A stretch of 64,000 nt of DNA, taken from Ulva prolifera. Taxonomy: Eukaryota; Chlorophyta; Ulvophyceae; Ulvales; Ulvaceae. Shown here one piece after another: positions 34,936 through 48,945 of the stretch (within the stretch, counting starts at the first letter, position 1; each line of letters opens with the position of its first letter). The notes beneath the pieces were generated by a model that was given only the letters and a program-made list of their open reading frames with translations, was not told the origin of the DNA and did no database searches. The stretch spans positions 3,342,501 to 3,406,500 of the forward strand of contig CM041200.1 in the NCBI GenBank assembly GCA_023078555.1. The letters are read 5' to 3'. Made by a program: the position numbers and the translations under genes.

Positions 34936-37900
34936 TCAAACCAAAACAGAAACACAACCTTCCTGTAGGTGCGCACCGTATGCACAGACGCGAGAGTTGC
35001 ATGGACCGCCGCGCAGCGCGTTGGCGACGATGCCGTGAGGAACACCGTATGGCACACGACCTTGCGCTGCGTTGGTAGCCACCTGTGCCGTCCTCTCGTC
35101 ACGTTTCTGTTGCTTCTCACCTTCGGGCATGATGCGGTAGGCGACGCGTTTGGCATACGCGTACGCAGCCATAGCATCGGTTTGGGTGGCTTGGCGCGGG
35201 CGTATCGTGGCGAGCTCCGAGCTTGGGAGGCACGACATTTGGAGGTGGTCTTGCAGTGTCCCTACATCCATGGACGATCGACATACTATTGGATTATTAA
35301 TATTGCACGCTGGCTCGGCATAGCCCTAGACGTTGCATGCAATGTATGTGTATATGTCTTATTCAATGCGGTTGCACAGTGTACGGCTACGCTGGGACGA
35401 TCGGGATCACCAAGCAACATGACGCATGTCTTCACAAGGCATTGGATGTGTCGTGACATGCACTGTCAAGAAAATCTTACCTGCGCCTTTGTACAGAGCT
35501 CCCGGAACGACCGCTAAAACGTATAGGTCCAATGGCGAAGCCCCGAGGAGACACGTAGCTATGCATGTCAAGCATGCTCCTCCGAGGCATGTGCCGGGTG
35601 TGATGGGTTTTTGGCACTGATCGCCGCGACAGGTCTCTTTGGATTGCTTCACCGGTGCAGCTATCTCGACAACCTCCGCCACCGAGGTGATCTCCTCGCA
35701 AGGGGCATCGTCACATTGTTCACAACCGTCCGTCTCGTTGCCGTCAGAGTCCACAATCACGACGGCTGGTTCTGATGACATCGCAATGCCATCGGGCGCG
35801 TCAGCCTATTGGAGGCAATCATTTGAAGCACTGTGTGTTGGGACATCTTCGGGCACGGTGTCAGCACTTGGGGTGCTACGAGGAACCGCTGGGACATGAT
35901 CGGCGTGACGGCTGCACTCGCCAACGGTGGTCCTTGCGCATGACACAACAGGGTGCAATCCCAACCCAGGCGGCTCCACCACGACGTTTGGCGGCATGGC
36001 CGGCTGCTTGGCCAAGAAATCTGACCGTTGTGCACGCATGCCAACGCATGATGCACACATGCCGTGCTCCACTCCCGCGAGCAAACGCATGGACGCACAC
36101 CCTGGACACCACCATCGCAAAGCCCCTCCGCGAACCACCACCCGATTGCGGTGCTGCTGACACATGCCGCTCGCGTGGCCGTCATGGAAACGCGTGCCGC
36201 ACGTGTTGGTAGAGCCGTGTGGTGAAAAGCAACATTGCTGCGCTTTCCGTTTGTCCGAGGTCTCGGCGGCCGTGGTAGTATCGGAGGTCTTGGAGGAGTC
36301 CCCAGGCACGGGCGGATCCGACGATCCGATGGCGAGCTCTTCACACACCCTCAACATGACGGTGTGTGCGCATGCATTCGCCGAGCACATGTGCTTGGTG
36401 ACCTCTGCACACACCTTTGCGGCAAACTTTGCCGCTCGGGACGTCTTCAACCCTTGTGTACCCTTGGCCCTGCATGATGGAGAGCACCGGCCGTCACTGC
36501 TGAAGCCGTACGCCGCGCGCCACGCCCGGCACCGGAAGCAGTACATCCATAGCAATGGGCCCCCTTCTTCTCCCTCACTCGCAAGCACCGAGTGCAGATG
36601 GTGTTCACAGACTTGACTCTTGTCGTCATGTTGGTCATGCGGACACCCGTGCACCAGACACAGCTTTGATGGGGCGGCATCGTCCCCCGCACGAGGCTTC
36701 CGACGGCCACCTCGCCCACGCACCGGCGGGTCGGCCCCCACATCAATGCGCCCGCTGTGCCAGCGCAGCCACTCGTGGCCGGACGGCGCCCGCTCGCCGA
36801 AAGCATGCACGATGTTCTCGCCTCGCTGTCGCTTCGCCTTGGCAAGCCGGCCTTCCGTACAGGTCGGTCGGTGCTCCTCGCCTTCTGCCCACGCACGGAC
36901 TGCTTTGAAGCAGCAGCATTGCGAGCACCAACGCACTTGCCGCCGCAAATGGGGGGTGATCTCCCAAATTGCTCGCCCCCGATGATTCGGGCACAGCTGT
37001 GACTTGTGGGGCTTGCCGCCGTCTTCATCGACGCACTTGCCGTCACAACCATGTATGCGGCATGCGGTGACATCGCGCACGACGCGATTGCCATCAGGCG
37101 GGAAGGCGTGGTCGCCACGGTAGGTGTACATCGCTGGCTCGTCACGCGGAGCTGTCGGCAATGACGCGCTGATGTCCTCTTCGGATAAGTGGATGCAGCG
37201 GTTAGGTGCTTGCGACTCTGTGTCCGCTTTTGCACGTTTGTCGACATACAAACACCAAATACAGTGGTGTGAGTGATCGGCATCGTCCTTGCAGCCACGA
37301 GAGCGGATGGTGAATTGATGAGGTCTTTTGAAGTTGCGGCAATTGAAACAAAGCCGGCATTTGACCCCCTCGGCATCGATCAATTCATTGGCCTGCATCA
37401 CAATGAGTATGATGAGAGCATATGTTGGCTTGTACGAAGCTTCTAGTACTATTCTAGTATTACTCAAAAAGAATAATCTATAATGATTATTACTAATATT
37501 CTTTTTATTCTTACTATTATAATGATCACTACGCTTATGCTTAATCATAATCATCATTAATTTTATTATCATTATTATGAATAAAAGTTTTACAAAATTT
37601 TCACGTGCCACCGCATACATATCCGCATGCAAATATGATGCACGTTTCACTCAAATACAACCGGTCACACACACACACACGTAAACCCAAACACAAACTC
37701 ACATATCACCATGCATCAACCATCACAGAAACATTTCTATTTATGGAAGTGCGTACAGACTTCGTGTAAGCCTTCTTACATACATACATGCGTATGAGTA
37801 AACAACACATACGCTGACTAATGTGGCTCCAGACATGTGCATCCATGCATGTGGTAACACTTTGGGACCATACCTTGCTGTGTTTGTGGCACAAACCCTC

Positions 37901-40900
37901 CATGGTCATCACGCTTTTTGTGCAACCACGCACATCGCACTCGGTCTTGGACGACACGTCAACTCTGCCTCTGTCATCGACGCAGATGGACCCCAGCGTT
38001 GGCGCACAAGCGCCAACCGCGGCGCTTTGTTGAGCGCTCGGACGCGCCGCCACCGGAATGCGCCCGTCACATGCGCGATCATCACCCTTGTGTCTGGCGC
38101 AAACGTTCCCGAGACCTTCAAACTTGAGCAATCGAATAAGCGCCTTGCACTTGTTGCACCATCTCTTGAACACTCCCACGCCATCGGAACCCGTCTGGTC
38201 GGTCAGGATGACGCGCCCTTTTGCATGCTTTTGGCACATGTGAGCCGCGCGGTATGACGCGGACGGCCCGATGTCGGCGTTGCACAGCACCACGCTTCCG
38301 TCGTCGTTGACATCGACGATGACGTTGCACATGTCCGTTGTGCGTTGGCCTCCATACAATGCTGAGGCGCGAGCTGCGGATGGCAGCAACGTGACGTCCG
38401 TCGCGCGAGCTGCACAAACGCACACACACACTATTACAATACATAGCCACCAAGTGCCCTACTGCACAATGATATGTCAAGTGCGCACAATCTGTCGTGT
38501 CATATGATTTCACAGAATGATCAAGCCTCCCATACATGGAGATCCATGCAGAGTGCCACTGTGTACGCACATTGTACACGCCATCTATGGCAAAAAACAC
38601 CCATTGCAAAATTTCCACAAAACAGACGTTCATTGTTTCATTCAAGAGAGCATACCAAGACGTAAGACCTCGATCCAGTTTGCGAGCCCATGGTCGTCGT
38701 GCGCAAGCTGCCGCATGCAATTTGCAAAGACTTCGCCTCCGCAAAACCTCTGGAAATCCCACATGTTCAAAGCTTCTGGACGCACAGGCATCAACGGGTG
38801 TGCGCACATGGCAAGGAACGCCTTCCTGTGTTTCAGGATTGACAACATGCCCGTCCGTGTTGCCTGCAAAAGCCTGCCAATGAGGGAAGATCGATTACCA
38901 TACATAACCTAGGATTAGTCAACTAAGAAAGTGCTTGATTTGCAAGGCTAGGGTTGCACACCATGCCGCAACACCCAAAGAGCAATCCCTTCGTGGCCAA
39001 CTTAAGATGAGCACACGATTCAAAGCAATCAGTGGTGTGGACACCAAAGGGCACACACTGATGAAAAGCCACACTGGTTTGAAAGCCAAAGTTGAACAAA
39101 TATGATCAATCAACTACATGAGGTTCCGGTATCAATTCGCACACCTGAAATGTTTGATCGCCATATTTCATATTTGCAGTTTGCTCCCCATGGTATGTTG
39201 ACGAAGCCCGTGCCTTTAGTGCCTGCCCCACCACGGCAGCATACGACGCATCTTCCTTGCCGAGCATCGAGTCCATGGACATCTCCAGACCCGTGCGACA
39301 AATGTCCAAAACATCAGCAACATCATCACACGAGTCTCGCATGCTCTCCGGTCGAGATGTATCCTTCATCGATGCTGCAAGCTCTTTTCGAGTTTGTCCC
39401 GCCGCAGTCTCGAGGACGTCGCCCAGTTCAAACTCGGGGTGGCTTCCGGAAAGGTGCTTCAACCACTCCGTTTGCACGGTCTCGGAATGTCCAATGAAGC
39501 GACAAAACGCTTGCAACTCCTCTGCATGCAAGGTACGTTCACACTCGCCATCAATTCAAGATCTCCGAGTCCGATGCAATATTGTCAACACCGCCTCCTC
39601 CGTTGACTAGCTAGGCAACACCGATTGAGAGATGCAAGCATCATATGCGACGTGTTGTAGACACTAGGGTACAGTCACCATTGTGTGATACATTGCAACC
39701 ACCTCATGTTTTGGCACCGCGATGCATGGCGTACCGGGGGCATCCGCAGGTGGAGCATGTTTGAGGCGGCCCCACAGCTTCAAGGCGTTGGGCGCGCGCG
39801 TAAACATCTTGCGGATCATCGCCCACCCGTACTGAAGGATGGTCCCGGGTGTTTCAGCATTATGAGATGCGTAGGCGCGTTGCATCAATGCCCTACTTGC
39901 TTGGTCAGCATCGCACAGCAGACGTTTTCCTTCGACGGTCTTCAAGAATAGTGCGGACACCGCAGCATTCATGTAGTTTGCATGTTGTTGAGGTGCTTCT
40001 TGGCGCACTATTCGCGCCGCCGCGACCGCGTGTGCAACCAAGCCTTTGGTTAGGCTTGACGATCCACAAATGTCACGTGTAGCCTACAAGCACGAAAGGT
40101 CCCCAATGTTGATGCTTCATTTTGCGACCCACGTGGCGACAAAGCTATACATGGTTCATACATATACCAAGGCTTGTGATGTCAGGTGCAGTGTGAATTA
40201 GACAGGTCAGCCACACTGGTGATCACATTTTGGAAAAATAGCCAATTTGCTCAACATTGAAATGCATGACACCGTAGAGACGCACCACATGAGAGTACAG
40301 GGAGTTGAAGAATGCCGGGTGCAAATAGTCACTCTTGAAGGTGGACGCATTTGGGGACCACTGTCCGGATAGAGAGATGTGAATATCATTCTGGCATTTG
40401 GTGTCATCGACTTGCGAGATCTTCATGCGATTGAAGACCATGCCGGTTCGAAGGTCACGTGCGGTGACTTTCATGTTCCCCGCCGCCCCGAATGCTCGGC
40501 AATACAAGCTGAAGGATTCTGGGCTCGAGGGCGTGCCACGCAAAGGCACCATTTCATGCCAGCGGCAAAATACAAACCTGAAACATGGCAAAATAATGAG
40601 TGCAGACCCAACAATAAGATCACAAAGATTGGTGGAACACGGATTATTCTCAACGTTCTTCACTGTGGATATCAATTCGCAACACAATCACGAAATCGCG
40701 AACTTGATGACCTTCCTTTGATACATAACACTATGCGTAACATAACCATGGTCAACGGCAACTATCTTCAAAAACAATACCGACCGTGGACCCGCAGCAT
40801 AGCAACACTACGTATCGCATCAACAATTATTGCAATTAGTGCCCAAAACTAAGTTGACACGGCACACTTGAAAACGATGGTGATATATACATGATGTTAT

Positions 40901-43900
40901 CTAACCATATGAAATACATAGTACGTGAATCTTGCAATGCTACAATATTTCGACATCCTGGACATACCGGTACATGTACGCACCGGTGTTTCATCCGATC
41001 GGCCTCGACAGGGTCCCTCTTCTTCACCAACGAACGCAAAGTGAACGGTTCGCCAAGGGCCAGACCTTTCAAGTCGCCGAGCTCGATCAAGCCCTGTCGC
41101 ATTGCCAACATCAGCAGTTGGCTTCCAACGCATGCGATGCTGGCGCGCCAATCATCCTCTTCGACCACACACCCGCTCGGATCAACCGCAAATGTCTTCT
41201 GCCCAAATTGATTGGGTGCTTTGTCCCAAGGGATGGGGCTTGTAAAGCCAAAGGCAACCTGCATCGCCACGAGTATTTAAGCACAAACCTCTAGTTACAC
41301 ACGATGGCCCGCTGCGCAAATGCTTTTATATATATCATACTGTGATGGAAACATCAACATCATACACCGGCATGCATACCCGGCGCACATACAACACTGT
41401 GCCAATGCATCTCGGTACATCAGTGCATCGCAAGCAACAAAGCTTTCGCAACACCATCGCGAAAGCAGCGCACCTCCACGTCATTGGTCTCTTTGTTGTA
41501 CACCGCAGTGGGGATGAACTCGATCTGATCCCATGTCCAAGCCGCAAAGACAGGGTTGCGGCAACCACATAGGGACTTCAACGCGGCAACAATGAGCCCA
41601 TAAATGGGTGTGATACCACCAGCTCGTGCGTTCTCCGCACACCTCATGATATCACCCTGCTGCATCGGGGTGGGTTTGTCCACGATGTTGGCCCCCTGTG
41701 CTTTCATGGACATCACATGATGTTGGTACCACATTCGGTACTTGTCGAAAATCAAAGCATCTTCGAGCCGAACCTGCACCAGAGTGCCGTGAAAACGTCA
41801 GGGCACTTGGTGGTACATTACATGTCGAAATATTACCCAAATGACAGACAAACAAATACGAACGTGCCCTGATGCGGCAAGTGTATTTTCGTGCCATCAA
41901 CCTCAAGCCTGAGCATACAAAGGGTAAGGAACATACTCGATCGCTGGGGTTAGCGACATTCCGACACTGATCCACGGTGAAGCACTTGACCGCTAGCATG
42001 AGCGCAAACTTGTATTGATGTAACGTTGCAAGTTTCTTGACATGTCCAGACCACTTCAAAAGAGCAAGGGTGTTGGAGAACAGCAGTGCGGGACAATCTT
42101 GGAATGTCTTGATCACAGCGCTCATGGGAACCTCCCCTTCGGGGTGTCCCTCCAACTTCGATTTGATGGCCTTGCAAGACTTTCCATACTCACCCGGCTC
42201 ATCACACCCGGACAAGACCGCCGCGATGTACGCCGTGACAAACCGATAGAATGTCGCGCCAATCCCTTTTTGGGTCTTCTCCACGCGAGCCGGGAATGTG
42301 CGCCACCAGCAACCCCCTTCGTCAATCCATTTTGCGATGTCGGTGTGGAATTGTGACTCAACGATCGTCTGCAGCATGCTCGGTTGCACAGCATCTTTCG
42401 CAACTTGTGTGGAAGTCATAAACGCGGTTTTCACCCTGCACGGTGCGGCAGCCATGTTTGAAAGTACGCCCGGTTATCCGCAATGCGACACAATGGGTTA
42501 CAATCTTGACCCTACATGACATGATAACGATCGAGCAAAAACGCACTGGCCATACCACTCGGGGCCCAGGATTTTTGAAATCTCTGGGTCCTGAGTCCAT
42601 TCGTCGTCCGAGTCCTCAGCCTCGTCTTCATGCATCACGCCTTCTTCGCCCGCATCAACATGTTTCGCCATCTCTTCATCATCCGAAGCAACGAGATCGA
42701 CTACATCATGCATGTCGGCACTTGGAGCACGTTTGTGTGCGCATTTGGGGGCATCACAATCCATGTCATCACCATCTGAACTGGATTGTGGCTGGTACTC
42801 GGAAACATCATCAGTACTCCCTGTTGACGTCACAAGTGGTGTTGGAAGAAGTTATACACGAAAATCGAGCCTCACGCAATAACAGAATGCGAAAACTCGC
42901 GTATAAAAATATGCATGCACGCAAGATCGATGCATGGCAGCTGAACAAGATCCAAAACATGGTGAATATCAAATGATATTATAAACAATATGACAACTCA
43001 CGGTGGTGGATTTCCATCTCTCTATCCAAATTGGCTTCGCACCTCCACCACGCATCCGCATCATCGACCCAATCTGATCAATTCTCGGCAAGCACAAAGG
43101 TTCCTCTTGCAACGCACGAAACAGATCGTTCAGTTTCGTCAAACGTGGGTCATCGGGTGAGATGCAATCGAAGCTGTCCTGACGCGGCATGCACTCCGGA
43201 TCATCACAATGGCACGCCTCACCGATCTCACCGGGATGTGTCGGCTTTGCGTGTGGCTCCGCTTCCAAAGGGCGCTCCAACTGTTCGGTGTGCATGCAAT
43301 GTGTGTGTCCAGCGCAACAGCATGATTCGCCATGATCATCGGCAGGTTGTGTTGCACATGTGCTGAGGCGATGGATACATATGCGCCTACATGGAACTCA
43401 TCATGTAAGTTTATGTACACTTCAACAGAAATCACCACCGTGACCAAAGGGTGCAATCATCACAACTACACGAGCCACAAAATGCCGCGGCGAATCACAC
43501 AGCATTGCCACACCAAAAAAATCACCATACGGGAGCACACCCAATGATCTCGACGAGGATAGCCAAGGTTGCCGCAATCGTCTGCGCCCCCATGATGATA
43601 TCAAGTGCATATGGGAACCCGCACAGAGTCCCCAATGCACCCAATACAGCAGGGCAAACAATGGGTATCATTGCAGTGTGTTCATGAATGAAGGTTGCGC
43701 GGACCACGGCGCGTGTGTACCTGAATTTATGCATAATTTTGTTGTCACCATTGCAACCCAACAACGGTTGCAGCGACACACATTTGTTGGATGTGTCGAC
43801 AATGGATGTATCAAAAACGGAACACACCCCCAGTACTTGCGTGCAAGGAGACAAACCACAAACGCCGTGCAGAATCCGATCGTTGTCAGTGCAGCAGACA

Positions 43901-45130
43901 CGCCTTCGCCGTTCAACCCGCCATGCAGCTGATGGATGGCTGCACCAATGGCAACACACGGTGCGTAGGCCAAGGACACCTTCACGTCGTGTCGGCTCGA
44001 TGTGTCCCCGGTCATCCTCGCAAGACTGCACCGATGCCACAACTATCACCCCACCACATGAAGAGCTGCACAAGTTTGGAGCCACACACGCGTCTTGGCG
44101 ACCTATACACATGGCGGTGTTCTCGGCGGTTGAGAGATGCATACCGGTAGATGCTAACGCATCCATGCGTCCAACACAGCACGGGCACTGCGATCAAGAT
44201 ATGGTGTGCCACGCTGCACAGTTTGTCCGTATCAATGGCAGCCTCCATCATCCGGTCGCGCACGCCCAATGTTGTTGCCAACACCCGTAACGACCACCAC
44301 ACTGTTCGGCCGACCGCACGAGCAGCCATGGAAACACACCTGCACACGAGTGACACAATGAATGAAAACGACATGTCTAAACACATGCAATGGTAGCCCC
44401 ACCTCTAACACAAACACCTCTGTGAACGTGATCACTCATCATGATTACACTACAATCGCATGCATCCAAAACAACACTAGCATTGATGTATGCAAGAAGT
44501 GAGAGTGCCCGCACATGCACAAACAGGCGAACAAGACGTTCATTGTCGCCATCAGATATTCCAACATCACGTGACTCAGTAGCATTGCAGTGCAAAGGCC
44601 AATGACACACGCCCCGTCGCATTCATGTCCACCGGAATCTTTCAATCGCAACCATGGCATCGCCGCCCCCAGTGCAACCCATGGAGCCCATGTCAAGAAC
44701 GCCCGTAAAGTGGGCTTGGCTACAATGCGAACGGTCAAGGACGCAAGCCTGCAAGCATAATCCAGTTAAGCTCGTATGAGCCACAGCTCCAACATGGACA
44801 GCCGGCCAAACACATGCACGGCTTATGCATTGCAAATGATGGAGCATACCCATGCAAGCGCATGCAGAGCCATGTCACGCCAATTGCATAGAAGAGAGTC
44901 GTGAGCCCTGTGTCCCCATCGACAAGGCCAAGATACACCAAAGCCGGTAAAATTCCGACACGCATGACGTCTCGAGGGGGGCACATCAACATAGCCACAA
45001 GGATCAATGAAACATTGACCCACGGGGCAGTTGGATGCATGCATCCACTGCACGCCGACAAATCGGAGAGATCCAAGCGATGACGCCATTTACGCCCTCT
45101 TGCAGCTCGTGCACCAAGCAGGCGCCGGCG
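34936..45130 (-). CDS. Gene A, copy 2: premature stop in exon 10
   Basis: Same exon structure as copy 1, shifted by 23408-23410: about 45128-44850, 44748-44515, 44339-44178, 44025-43828, 43720-43541, 43386-43043, 42820-42547, 42435-41937, 41773-41474, 41258-40984, 40577-40286, 40083-39679, 39519-39145, 38863-38656, 38409-37874, 37392-35481 and 35261-34936. In the long zinc-cluster exon a single base change turns the codon at 35806-35808 into TAG (copy 1 has TTG, Leu, there). This removes the last 108 codons of that exon and the final exon, about 215 aa in all. The zinc clusters are upstream of the stop and remain. Whether the shortened protein is functional is unknown. Confidence 0.68.
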
Positions 45131-45250
45131 GTCTCCACAATGCCGACGTCGACCGGCCACCAGCGGGTCGACATATGTATCATCACTGCACAATTGTTGT
45201 GAAAGTCTTTTGTTGACTACCCGCAGCCCGTGGCGATTGCACAAAAAAAA

Positions 45251-46020
45251 TTACCAAAAATTTGGATCTACAATCCCCGTTTGTGGTGCCATGATGCTTG
45301 CATTGTGAAGCACTTTGTACAACTGTGTTGTACAATAGCTAATTATGAGCAAGACTCTGGCCCTGCCAAGGGTTTGCTTCACCACGCGCAGACCACCATT
45401 TATGGCAGGACCCGAGCCGTTCCGGTCAATGTTCCTCCGAGATTTGCCACATCGTTCTTCGTGATGAAAGGAATTTTGAATAGCAAGGCTGCATTTATTC
45501 AAGAAGTATGTACCGATGCATGGGCTGACCGGGGGAGGGGCAGATCATCTGAGGTGTGCACACAAAACTGATAAAAATAGCAGAAAACTAACTGGATCAA
45601 TGTCACAACGAATATCTCGGTGCATCGCTGATGCAAGACGTCAATCTTGATTGTTTCTACAAGGATGTGAAGGATGCAGTCACATTCTTGCAGCCATTCT
45701 CATACTTCATCCACCCGGGTTGCATGCACATGCGAGTGTGTGTAGAAAACAGGTGCTACTCTCCAGCCAGAGTTGCCACAGTGGCATTGCACCCCACATA
45801 TGCATCTACAGAGCGCAATTGGTCACTATGGGGTATAGTGTACACTGCTTCCAGATATGTACTGTCCCTTGAGCAAGCCAAAAAGATGATCACATATTGC
45901 TACAATACACGTGCTCAGCAAGCTAGCGTGGAAGACTTCAACTTGTTGCAGAGCACTGTAGAGCAACAACACAATATCATCGGAAAGTTTTGTGTACGTC
46001 GGTTCCAACGATATAAATAG
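45251..46020 (+). pseudogene. hAT-type transposase remnant, copy 2
   Basis: Identical by eye to the copy 1 remnant at an offset of 23408, so it was already present before the 23.4-kb unit was duplicated. Confidence 0.6.
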
Positions 46021-46788
46021 CTTGCTCTGCACCTTCCCGAGCGAATTGCAGTCAATCTTGGAAAGTGAGTAAGGCATCGAGTGTTCGTCCACCCCAACCC
46101 AAAACACTCAACGATGCCTACACAACGCCTATACACCTGAAATGGATACTTTCAGTATCAACAAGCATCACGCGAGCAAGGGCTTTATGAATACCTAATT
46201 GTTTTTGTGATCACATATTTCATCGCGTCTCTTTCACCGAAAACGTTCATTATACCTTTATCCTATACTTCTACACCCTATGTATAAGAATATATGCCCT
46301 TATACCGGTATATGGAACCCAATGTACCCCTTGGCGCCAGCCCTACTTAAAATGAGTGCAAAAATTCGTGGCCTGAACCGCCACGCAAAGTTTCCTGAAT
46401 GGCAATGCGGTGATTGGTGAATGCCCGTGAAAGATGTTGCGACACTGCATCCATGTCCAACGTGTGCAACAATGCGCGTACTCGCAGTGCCGTCGACAAT
46501 ACTGTGCAACATAAGCAAGTGGCATTCCATATGGCAATGCGGCGCCCGCTGTATGCCCGTGAAAGAGCCGACTTCGATCCATCCAAATACATCGCAGGCA
46601 ACACAATACAACGTATGCAACATCATATGCGGCGCTGCCGTGCCCAGTGCAACTGATTACCTCGCCGATTCCCCGTGCCCTCCTTCTTTGGTGGCGGGCT
46701 GCTTCCAAACGAACCTTGTCAAGGCCTCTCTCCAAGGAAACCTACACACTACTACCGCGGTTGTCGGCAGTGTCGTTTGGCTGCCTGT

Positions 46789-47515
46789 CTAAAAGCACGA
46801 GATGGGCCGCGCTATGTACAACCGGCCGAGCACCACCCGTGGTGGAAGCCACGCCTGTCGCAGCGGCCATAGCAGTCTACGCAACACACACCAGTGCCAT
46901 CGCTGGTGCTTACTGATTACTCGTGCGCAAGCTCGAAGGCATGGGTCGGAGACGGTGAAGGGAGCTGCCACCGCAACCAACCTGTACCGGGCCTTGGGCA
47001 GCCCTCCGCGCACGAGCGACATCGCACAGACAGCGAGCTTTGCAATCCTTTGATATGGCATCGCGGCAGCGGCTGGTCCGTGCGGCGCGCACCCTTGTGG
47101 AACGCACCCTCGCGCGAGCGTGGCGCACAGCGACACGACGCAGTCCAGGGCGACCAGCATCCAGACGAACAGTTCCACGCTACCGAAACATGATACCAGA
47201 ACCTCCTCCGCTATCCGGCCAAAGCCGGACAGCAAGTCCAGTATGAACATGGCTGCGCTCACGGGTGTAGATGTATCTGTGTACTAGCGTGCCATCAGGG
47301 CGACACTGACGCTGTTTTGGCTGTGAAACGCTGCCTGCGCCGTGTTTACACCCGGCGCAGAAACGGCCTTGGCAGGATACTTCATATCCACAATGCATCA
47401 GGCGCTGTTGTAGCGTTTCCCAGACATCCTCGCCCCGCAGCGTGCCGGAGCGTCGGCCCTGCCTCCCCATCCCCAGCGACAGCCGCACCCTCCAGGGGCC
47501 TGCTAGCGCGATCAA
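46789..47515 (-). CDS. Possible small membrane-protein exons, unit copy 2
   Basis: Identical by eye to the candidate at 23381-24107. Same reservations. Confidence 0.25.
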
Positions 47516-48788
47516 TGCTCCAGATCTGCATCATCTAACGTCCCAGTCCGTGTCCGTAGCCCGGACAAGCCCGGCGCCTCTGTGTGAACAGCGCCTGCAC
47601 GCTGACAGCACCAGCGGGGCTGCTCGTGGCAGCACAGATCCATGCCAGCCCCATCGATTCCATCCCTCGATCCCACTGGCGGTGCCTGCGGTGATCTGTA
47701 GACGCGGGTCGCCTCGAGCAGCGCCGGTGTCCGCACATGTGCAACGACGCTGCGTCAGCCCTGTCTCCGAAGGCCCTGCGCCAGCCTGCCACACCATCGG
47801 CCCGCTACCGACATCCACCGCTCCATCTCTGATCCATTCAATGTTCCGATCGTTGTTCGCGGCCGCGCGTGCCCGGCTCCTCTGTGTGAACAGCGCCTGC
47901 ACGCTGACAGCACCAGCGGGGCTGCCCGTGGCAGCACACATCCATGCCAGCCCCATCGATTCCATCCCTCGATCCCACTGGCGGTGCCTGCGGTGCTATG
48001 TAGACACGGGTCGCCTCGCAGCGGCGCAGGTGCCCGCACATGTGCAACGACACCGCGCCAGCCCCGTCTCCACAGGCCCTGCGACAGCCTCGAGCTCCGA
48101 CGGCCCGCTAGCACAGTCCACTGCGCCAGATCCGCATCCTCCAGTGTCCTGGTTCGAGTCAGCGGCCGGCTGCGCCCCGCGCCTCTCTGCGAGCATCGCC
48201 TGCACGCTTAAAGCACCACCTTGGCTGCCACCCGCAGCGCGCATCCTGAATACCCCCGCTTCTGACACGATCTGCTATCCTTTTGGTCTTCTGTGCCGCG
48301 GTTCCCGCTTCAAGTTGGGACAGCATCGCGCGGCTCACGCTCGACCAATGACCCGCCACAGGCCTGTCTCCGAAGGCCCTGCGCCAGCCTGCCACACCAT
48401 CTGCCTGCTACCGAATTCCACTGCTCCATTTCCAATTCATCCAATGTTCCAGTCGTTGTTCGCGGCCGCGCATGCCCGGCGCCTCTCTGCGAGCATCTGA
48501 CCGCTGTGGCCCTGTCTCCAGGCCAGGCGACGCCCACCTGCACCAGCGGCCACCTGTCCCGACTCCAGCCTTCGATTTCCAACCATCCGATCCTGCCAGT
48601 CCGTGGTCGTGCGGCCCGCGACGACCTCGCTGCCGCACCCACCGCCTGGCAGTGCTCGGTTGGAACGATGTCTGCCTGTCGCACCGCTCCACGCGCGCCA
48701 GCTCGCCATACCACCCCAAAAGCGTTGGCTTGCATTCGTCATGGCGTCGTGCACGGCGAAATAGCGTGTACGTCGCGCTCGCCGTCGG
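47468..48788. repeat. 302-bp degenerate tandem repeat, unit copy 2
   Basis: Same array as 24060-25380, offset 23408. Confidence 0.8.
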
Positions 48789-48811
48789 TGCTGTGCGGTG
48801 ACGCGGACGCG

Positions 48812-48936
48812 TGACCACAGGGGGCCCCCGCGCGCGCCATGCACCGACGAAAAACCTCCCCTCACCCCCCCCCGGCGCCCCGCGCCGGCCCGGGCCGGTC
48901 GCCGCGGTTTTGATATCGCGTACCGACAAAATAGGA
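48812..48936. repeat. Single GC-rich unit (long variant), unit copy 2
   Basis: Same as 25404-25528, offset 23408. Confidence 0.88.
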
Positions 48937-48945
48937 ATAGGAAAA

